Made by a program: the position numbers and the translations under genes. 18,411 nucleotides of DNA from JANNHK01 sp034408875 (GTDB taxonomy: Bacteria; Actinomycetota; Acidimicrobiia; IMCC26256; PALSA-610), in NCBI GenBank assembly GCA_034408875.1, contig JAWXCJ010000066.1, forward strand, positions 1 through 18,411, written 5' to 3'. A model generated the notes under the pieces. It was not told the origin of the DNA. It made no database searches and saw only the letters and a program-made list of their open reading frames with translations. Shown in pieces: positions 13,865-18,411 of the stretch; the stretch's first letter is position 1; every line of letters starts with the position of its first letter.

Positions 13865-15289
13865 TCAGCGTCGTGTGAGCCGGGTCAGCCACTTGTACTT
13901 GGCGGCCTTCTCGAACGCGACTTCGGCCGCGAGCTGGCCGAACGACGTGGCCAGGGTGGGGTAGATGTGTACGAGGTTCGCGATGTCCGAGACGGTGCAA
14001 CGCTGCTCGATCGCGAGCACGAGCTCGTGGATGAGGTCGCCGGCGCCGGGCGCGAGGATCTGCGCGCCGACGATCCGCGACCCCGACAACACCATGACGA
14101 TCGCACCTTCGGTGTTGCCGTCGGCGCGGGCCCGGTCGTTGTGGGCAAGTTCCCATCGCAGCTCGCGCACCTTCTGCGCCCCGAACTTCTGACTCGCCTC
14201 GGCCACGGTGAAGCCCGCGTGAGCCAGTTCCGGATCGGTGAACGTCGCCCACGGGATCGTGGGTTCCTTGCGTTGGCGACCCGGGAAGAACATGTTGCGC
14301 ACCGCGCGCACGCCTTCGGTCGCGGCAGAGTGGGTGAACAGATACCGACCGGCGACGTCGCCCGCCGCGTACACCGATGGCACCGAGGTACGCATACTCG
14401 CGTCGACCTCGATGCCGCGCGGTCCGGTGCGAATGCCGACCTGATCGAGGTCAAGTCCCTCGACGTTGGGTGTCCTCCCGGCCGCGACGAGGATCTCGTC
14501 GGCGGCGAACGTCCGGACTTCGTCGCCGACGCGCGCGCGTACGACCTTGTCCGCACCCACCCGTTCGACGCGTTCGACGTCGACGTTCAGGCCCACGTCG
14601 ACGCCGTCGCGGCGCAGCACGTCGGTGAGCGTCGCGACGAGCGCAGGGTCGTCGCGCGGTAGCAGGCGCGGACCCTTCTGCAGCAGGATCGTCGCGATGC
14701 CGAGCCGCGCGCACGCTTGCGCCATCTCGACACCGATGGGCCCGCCCCCGACGACGGCGACGCGGGCCGGCGGTTCTTCGAGGTCCCACAGCGTCTCGCT
14801 CGTGAGGAAGCCCGCCTCGGCCAGCCCCGGTATCGACGGCACCGCGGGGCGGCTGCCGGTGCACAGGAGCACGAAGCGCGTCTCGAGATCGCGCGTCCCG
14901 CCTTCGGCCAACTCGACGTGCACGGTGTGCGGCCCGCGTAGCGACGCGCGGCCGGCCACGATCTCGAGCCCCATCGCGCGGTAGCGATCCGGGTCGTCGT
15001 CGGTGGCGGCGATGTCGGCCTGCACGGCCCGGACCCGCTTCCAGACCTCGGCCCGGTCGACCGCGACCGTGGTCGTGAGCCCGAGCTCGGCCGACTCGCG
15101 GAGATGGTGGGCGACCTTCGCCGCCGCCAGCAGTGCCTTGCTCGGGACGCACCCGGTCCACAGGCAGTCGCCGCCGACCCGGTCGCGTTCGACCGCGGCG
15201 ACGCGGAGCCCGATCTTGGTAGCCAGCGCGGCTGCGACCATCCCGCCGGAGCCCATACCGACGATCACCAGGTCGTATCGGGTCTCCAT
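13865..15289 (-). CDS. FAD-dependent pyridine nucleotide-disulfide oxidoreductase (mercuric reductase/lipoamide dehydrogenase-like)
   Basis: This 474-residue flavoprotein has the FAD motif VIVGMGSGGMVAA (8-20), the redox-active disulfide GGDCLWTGCVPSK (Cys42, Cys47), an NAD(P) motif VAVVGGGPIGVEMAQ, and the second FAD segment SVYAAGDVAG. The dimerisation domain ends VHIYPTLATSFGQLA. In lipoamide dehydrogenase this segment reads HxHPTxSE; here the catalytic His and Glu positions are Tyr443 and Thr448. A lipoamide role is therefore unlikely; MerA-like or other disulfide or quinone reduction is possible. No ribosome-binding site precedes the ATG; a -10-like TAGATT ends 8 bases upstream, pointing to a leaderless mRNA. 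It is first in a minus-strand operon with the SDR and the acyl-CoA dehydrogenase. Confidence 0.88.
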   Translation of the reverse strand: METRYDLVIVGMGSGGMVAAALATKIGLRVAAVERDRVGGDCLWTGCVPSKALLAAAKVAHHLRESAELGLTTTVAVDRAEVWKRVRAVQADIAATDDDPDRYRAMGLEIVAGRASLRGPHTVHVELAEGGTRDLETRFVLLCTGSRPAVPSIPGLAEAGFLTSETLWDLEEPPARVAVVGGGPIGVEMAQACARLGIATILLQKGPRLLPRDDPALVATLTDVLRRDGVDVGLNVDVERVERVGADKVVRARVGDEVRTFAADEILVAAGRTPNVEGLDLDQVGIRTGPRGIEVDASMRTSVPSVYAAGDVAGRYLFTHSAATEGVRAVRNMFFPGRQRKEPTIPWATFTDPELAHAGFTVAEASQKFGAQKVRELRWELAHNDRARADGNTEGAIVMVLSGSRIVGAQILAPGAGDLIHELVLAIEQRCTVSDIANLVHIYPTLATSFGQLAAEVAFEKAAKYKWLTRLTRR

Positions 15290-15296
15290 ACTTGTG

Positions 15297-15302
15297 AATC
15301 TA
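15297..15302 (-). promoter_or_regulatory. -10 box for a leaderless flavoprotein transcript
   Basis: Read on the minus strand, TAGATT (complement of 15297-15302) matches TANNNT and leaves 7 bases before the ATG at 15289, so transcription would start at or next to the A of the ATG. There is no Shine-Dalgarno sequence and no good -35. Confidence 0.4.
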
Positions 15303-15365
15303 CGCTGCGGATCGGCGGCCGGAGCAGGTCGACGATTTCTGTGATCCAGATGATCCGGCGGTCAC

Positions 15366-15497
15366 GTGTACGGCCTGGTGGCGCGGGTGACCCGCGACCC
15401 ACGCGCGGCCGAGGACCTCACCCAAGACGTGTTTCTCGCCACCGGTTGCTTGCGTCGGCGCGCGTTGATCCGGCTTCCCCGCTCGACGCCTTGCTGA
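15366..15497 (+). pseudogene. Relic of an ECF sigma factor (region 2 fragment)
   Basis: The 275-base gap before the diguanylate cyclase holds a reading frame from GTG at 15366 to TGA at 15495. Its first 25 codons give VYGLVARVTRDPRAAEDLTQ followed by DVFLA. This matches regions 2.1-2.2 of ECF sigma-70 factors (pattern VYGLVxRVxRDPxxAEDxTQDVFL). The DNA-melting part of region 2 and all of region 4 are missing, and a TGA lies in frame just upstream (15351-15353). It cannot make a working sigma factor. In another frame, DPASPLDALLTESEAL (about 15460-15510) looks protein-like and may be a frameshifted remnant. The rest of the gap has no further gene that I can see. Confidence 0.5.
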
Positions 15498-15564
15498 CCG
15501 AGAGCGAAGCCCTCAAGAAAACCTTCTCAAGGTCGCCCACGCGCGTGCCGATAGGTGGGGCGGG

Positions 15565-17076
15565 ATGCGTGTGCAATCTGGGGGACACGGTGAGCGGCTA
15601 CGGGCGCGCTTGCGCTTTGATCGCGATGGCGCGTCGCAGATTCTCGCGGCCCGGATCGGGTGCGCGGCATTCCTGGTCGGTGGGCTCCTCGCGTACATCG
15701 CCATCTCGCTGACGCATCCGCCCGACTCGACCCCCGACTCGATCATCGCGGGCGCCGCGGTCGTCCTCGGCCTGATCGGTTTCGTCCTACCTTGGTCGCG
15801 GTGGTCGGCGCGAGCCCAGCTCGCGATCCCGATCGGCGCCCTGATCGTCCTCGTGTGCGGCTCGGCCGTCGGGCACGCGGATGCGGCGCCGTTCCTCGCG
15901 GTCCTGCCCCTGCTGTTCGTCTTCATCGGCTTCACACAGCGTCCGGGTACGTCGCTCGCGTTCGCGCCCGCCGCGGCGGTCGGTCTGGCGATCGCGCACG
16001 GCCTGAGCGCGATGCAGCCGTTGGTCGCCAGTGTTGTGATCATCGTCCCCCTCTCGGTACTCGTCGGCGAGGCGATCGCGCAGTCGCAGGTTCAGCGCGA
16101 CCGGGCCCACGAGCAGATCGGGCGCCTACTGCACGCGGTACGCGTGCTCGCGCGCGTGAACGACGAACGTTCGGGTGCGCAGCTGGTCGCGTCGCTCTGC
16201 GCGCATCTCCTCCAGGCCGACGCGGTCGCGGTGCTCCTGGCCGACCGGCCCGAGTCCGGCCGCTTCCTCAACCGGGCGTGGTTCGGTCATCCCGCTCTTG
16301 CCGACGCCGCGCCGCTCGTCATCGATACCCGCGCCGAGCCAACGCTGTCGCCGCGCGCAACACGATTTTTCCCGGACACGTCGGTCACGCCGCTCTTGCA
16401 CGCTCCGGGTGCAGCCGGTCGCATTCGCTCCGCCGCGCTGCTGACGTTGCCCGGCGACGCCGGTCTTCCCGTCGGCATGGTGCTGGCGATGTGGGGCACA
16501 CACCGCCACACCCTTCCCACGACCGCCCGGCAAGCCGCCGAGCTGATGTCGGAAGAGGCCGGGCGCATGTTCCAACGGCTCCAGGCGACGGCCGCCCTGA
16601 CGCGAGACGCTCGCACCGACCCGCTGACCGAACTGTCGAACCGCCGTACGTTCGCGCACGCGCTCTCACGCCTGCGAACCGGCGACGCAGTCGTGATCGT
16701 CGATCTCGACCACTTCAAGAGTGTGAACGACCGCTTCGGACACGACGCGGGCGACGACGTCCTCCGCGCTCTGGCGGGTTGCCTGCGTAAAGTCGCTCGC
16801 GAGGTCGACTGCGTGTCTCGCTACGGCGGTGAGGAGTTCGCACTCGTGTTGCCCGAGGCCGGTGGCACGGGCGCGCTGCGATTGCTCAACCGCGTCCGCA
16901 GCGCGTGGGAGGCACTCGACCCGATCACGACGTTCTCGGCGGGTATCGCCGTGCACGAACCCGGCGAGCCGGCGTCGTCGACGTTGCGGCACGCCGATGC
17001 CGCGCTCTACCAGGCCAAGGAAGCGGGCCGCGACCGCGACATGCTCGCCCCGGCCCGCGAGGTCATCCTCAGTTAG
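15565..17076 (+). CDS. Membrane-bound GAF-GGDEF diguanylate cyclase
   Basis: This 503-residue protein should make cyclic di-GMP from GTP at the inner face of the membrane. Residues about 31-171 contain roughly six hydrophobic helices forming an unassigned sensor or anchor domain. Residues about 185-335 look like a GAF domain (ARVNDERSGAQLVASLCAHL, GLPVGMVLAMWG). The GGDEF domain spans about 345-495: DPLTELSNRRTF, metal-binding Asp380 in VDLDHFKSVND, and the intact active-site loop YGGEEF (GGEEF at 421-425). An inhibitory-site motif RxxD (Arg412-Asp415) lies exactly five residues before GGEEF, so product inhibition is expected. The ATG at 15565 follows a G-rich stretch; the exact start is not certain. 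No phosphodiesterase or effector gene is adjacent. Confidence 0.9.
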   Translation: MRVQSGGHGERLRARLRFDRDGASQILAARIGCAAFLVGGLLAYIAISLTHPPDSTPDSIIAGAAVVLGLIGFVLPWSRWSARAQLAIPIGALIVLVCGSAVGHADAAPFLAVLPLLFVFIGFTQRPGTSLAFAPAAAVGLAIAHGLSAMQPLVASVVIIVPLSVLVGEAIAQSQVQRDRAHEQIGRLLHAVRVLARVNDERSGAQLVASLCAHLLQADAVAVLLADRPESGRFLNRAWFGHPALADAAPLVIDTRAEPTLSPRATRFFPDTSVTPLLHAPGAAGRIRSAALLTLPGDAGLPVGMVLAMWGTHRHTLPTTARQAAELMSEEAGRMFQRLQATAALTRDARTDPLTELSNRRTFAHALSRLRTGDAVVIVDLDHFKSVNDRFGHDAGDDVLRALAGCLRKVAREVDCVSRYGGEEFALVLPEAGGTGALRLLNRVRSAWEALDPITTFSAGIAVHEPGEPASSTLRHADAALYQAKEAGRDRDMLAPAREVILS

Positions 17077-17096
17077 TCGCCCGTCGGCGGCGGTAT

Positions 17097-17417
17097 TTAC
17101 GAGCCTGCGGCCGCGTCGTCGGCCGGTGCTTCGGCGGCGTCGGCGGCTTCGGCTTCGGGCTTCACTGCCGCGTTCTCTTCGATCTGCTTTTCGAGCTCGG
17201 CGATCTCGGCGACCTTGGCGTCGATCTGCGCGTCGGCGTCGGCCGGGGCCTCGCCCCGCCGTTGCGACACGACGATCCCGCCGATCTCTTCGCAGAGCGA
17301 CTCGATCTTTTTCGCGAGCTTGGCGTCTTCGATCTTTTCCTTGCCGACCGCGGTGGCGTGCTTCGCCTGGTCTGCCGCCTTACCGGCGACGTCCTTCACT
17401 TTGTCGAGGAAACCCAT
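17097..17417 (-). CDS. Small charged coiled-coil protein of unknown function
   Basis: This 106-residue protein begins MGFLDKVKDVAGKAADQAKH, an amphipathic helix with regularly spaced hydrophobics that could lie on a membrane. A predicted helical, Lys/Glu-rich coiled-coil body follows (EKIEDAKLAKKIESLCEEIG, AKVAEIAELEKQIEEN), then an Ala/Glu/Asp-rich disordered tail. There is no catalytic motif. The start has an excellent ribosome-binding site, GGGAGGT, 5 bases upstream, so I consider it real. Similar short proteins are widespread as hypotheticals in actinobacteria. It is convergent with the diguanylate cyclase gene, with 20 bp between the stops. Confidence 0.75.
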   Translation of the reverse strand: MGFLDKVKDVAGKAADQAKHATAVGKEKIEDAKLAKKIESLCEEIGGIVVSQRRGEAPADADAQIDAKVAEIAELEKQIEENAAVKPEAEAADAAEAPADDAAAGS

Positions 17418-17441
17418 TCCGACCTCCCGGTTCAGGGCGCG

Positions 17442-17470
17442 ATCCTATCCGCGTGGTCATCGGCGCAAAC
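17442..17470 (-). promoter_or_regulatory. Possible promoter of the small coiled-coil protein gene
   Basis: On the minus strand GTTTGC (complement of 17465-17470) and TAGGAT (complement of 17442-17447) are 17 bp apart. Initiation near 17435 would leave a short leader of about 18 bases that includes the ribosome-binding site. The -35 is weak. Confidence 0.4.
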
Positions 17471-17511
17471 CCGGCGCAGGTGAGAGCCTCGCGACTGACG
17501 TCCCTTCTTGG

Positions 17512-17652
17512 TCAGGGCGTCAGGGTCTCGCCGGCGGTCCGGGGATCGTCGGCGTCGAGCATGGCCTTGTCGGAACCCGCGCCGCAGTCGACCCTGGTGT
17601 CCGGGGCCGAGTCCCGGGCCTGGAGGTCGTCGTTGCCCCGGTTGCCGACAGT
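17512..17652 (-). pseudogene. Relic of an RTX protein C-terminus
   Basis: Translation of the minus strand between stops gives about 46 residues containing GNRGNDDLQARD, then DTRVDCGAGSDKAMLDADD, ending TLTP. GNDDLxARD followed by RVDCGxGxD is the same cap as at the C-termini of the other two RTX proteins in this window (RVDCGPGVD; ELVDCGTGVD). There is no start codon or ribosome-binding site of its own, and it is cut off upstream by TGA. It lies in the same frame as the RTX gene ending at 17686, separated from it by ten sense codons between TAG and TGA. It may be a decayed tandem copy or the former end of that gene. The rest of 17418-17685 shows only the promoter of the neighbouring gene. Confidence 0.55.
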
Positions 17653-17685
17653 TCAGTTCTCGGATACCCGTGTGGTCGTGCCCTG

Positions 17686-18411
17686 CTATGCGGTCGTCTC
17701 GCACCCCGTCAGCAAGTCGCCGATCATGTAGACGCCACCCGGCTTGCGGGGTGCGCCGTCGGGCCGCGCTTCGTCGACGCCGGTACCGCAGTCGACGAGT
17801 TCGTCGGTGCGGTCCTTGCTCCTCACCATGTCGGAGCCGGGACCCCCGCGTTGCGCGTCGGTCCCGGGACCGGCGAGCAGGTCATCGTTCCCGTCGGCGC
17901 CGTCGAGCGTGTCGTTGCCGGGCCCGCCGCGCAATACGTCGTTGCCCGGTCCGCCGTCGATGCTGTCGTCGCCGGCGCGACCGTCGAGCGTGTCGTCGCC
18001 GCCGCCTCCGACGAGTAGGTCGGTGTTGGGACCGCCCGTAATCTTGTCGGCGGCGGAACCGCCGATGACCCGCTCGACATCCTTTTCGATGTCGTCCTTC
18101 TCGTTCTTGAACCCGTCGTTCGGCGAACCGTCGAGCGAAATGCCCTGCGCCGCCGCGCGCGCGCTGTAGTCGGCGGTGTCGGTACCCGCGTCGCCGGCGA
18201 AGCGCGTCCGGCCGTCGGTCGCAGACCCGGCGCGGAAGGTGTCGTCGCCGTTGCCGCCGTTCACGTCGGCCACGAGGGAACTCGCGACCGTGACGTCGTC
18301 GTTGCCGTCACCCGCGTTGACGACGATGTTCGTCACCCCCACTGCACCGCGCGCTCGTCGGCGACACCGAGGTGCACCCGAGCCCGACGGTCACGGCCTG
18401 GTTGTCGGTGA
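17686..18411 (-). CDS. RTX calcium-binding protein, C-terminal part, cut by the window edge and apparently frameshifted
   Basis: The continuous frame (17686-18342) encodes 218 residues: AGDGNDDV, GGNGDDTF and GDAGTDTADY near the start, then a regular run of GGxGxD nonapeptides at about 93-173 (GGGGDDTLD, GGPGNDVLR, GGPGNDTLD), and the cap ELVDCGTGVD and TGCETTA. Its apparent GTG start (18342) has no ribosome-binding site and begins mid-domain. One frame over, 18343-18409 encodes TDNQAVTVGLGCTSVSPTSA followed by RCSG, matching the region before the RTX repeats in the M11-like protease. The two frames join if the run of five C at 18336-18340 is shortened by one. The gene therefore enters from beyond the right edge. 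The product is probably secreted; the N-terminal domain is not visible. Confidence 0.75.
17824..18066 (-). repeat. Regular RTX nonapeptide array
   Basis: About nine successive 27-base units encode glycine/aspartate nonapeptides (GGSAADKIT, GGPNTDLLV, GGGGDDTLD, GRAGDDSID, GGPGNDVLR, GGPGNDTLD, GADGNDDLL, GPGTDAQR, GGPGSDMVR). In RTX proteins such arrays fold as a calcium-filled parallel beta-roll. The array is more regular than the repeats in the M11-like protease. Confidence 0.85.

Noticed and set aside
15521..15533. Inverted repeat ACCTT-N3-AAGGT before the diguanylate cyclase gene
   Set aside because: The arms are only 5 bp with a tiny spacer and no clear promoter alignment, so chance is likely in this sequence.
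17824..18066. CRISPR-like or satellite repeat
   Set aside because: The 27-base periodicity comes from RTX nonapeptides in a coding frame; units are similar only at conserved codons and there are no spacers.

Overview
The window is high-GC, densely coded DNA that looks like an actinomycete (Actinomycetota) chromosome, perhaps a lineage related to Acidimicrobiia. The support is a mycothiol-type DinB enzyme, an ilvB-ilvN-ilvC order with a leader-peptide attenuator as described in Corynebacterium and Streptomyces, TANNNT -10 boxes placed for leaderless transcripts, and actinobacterial-style Fpg/Nei and RTX proteins. The phylum is fairly secure; the class is a guess. I saw no tRNA, rRNA, CRISPR array or insertion sequence.

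Region 1 (1-2137, minus strand) is a compact operon: a Gfo/Idh/MocA-family oxidoreductase, then an HD-domain protein in the same frame, then a class I methyltransferase overlapping it by 4 bases (ATGA). Region 2 (2138-3902) is ilvD, divergent from that operon across only 24 bp that seem to hold two overlapping, mirror-image -10 boxes. It ends in a perfect 17-bp hairpin. Region 3 (3916-5623) has an Fpg/Nei-family DNA glycosylase gene interrupted by one in-frame TGA, facing a membrane-anchored HExxH metallopeptidase.

Region 4 (5624-9171) is the core of the window: a promoter, an 11-residue leader peptide ending LLVVIT, competing hairpins, an intrinsic terminator, and then ilvB, ilvN and ilvC. 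With ilvD nearby, the window encodes acetolactate synthase, ketol-acid reductoisomerase and dihydroxyacid dehydratase, the common steps to valine, isoleucine and the leucine precursor. The sequence shows amino-acid-responsive control only on the ilvBNC part.

Region 5 (9175-15289, minus strand) starts upstream with a FAD/NAD(P) disulfide-reductase-like flavoprotein, an SDR and an acyl-CoA dehydrogenase, close together and probably one catabolic operon. A mycothiol-dependent enzyme follows, then a secreted M11-like metalloprotease with RTX repeats and its own promoter. Region 6 (15290-18411) holds a sigma-factor relic, a membrane GAF-GGDEF diguanylate cyclase, a small coiled-coil protein, an RTX relic, and the C-terminal part of a second RTX protein that runs off the window edge with an apparent frameshift.

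The most rewarding points are the complete attenuator with a nearly leaderless leader peptide, the mirror-image divergent start region of ilvD, the single nonsense codon in the glycosylase gene, and the decaying RTX tract at the right edge.
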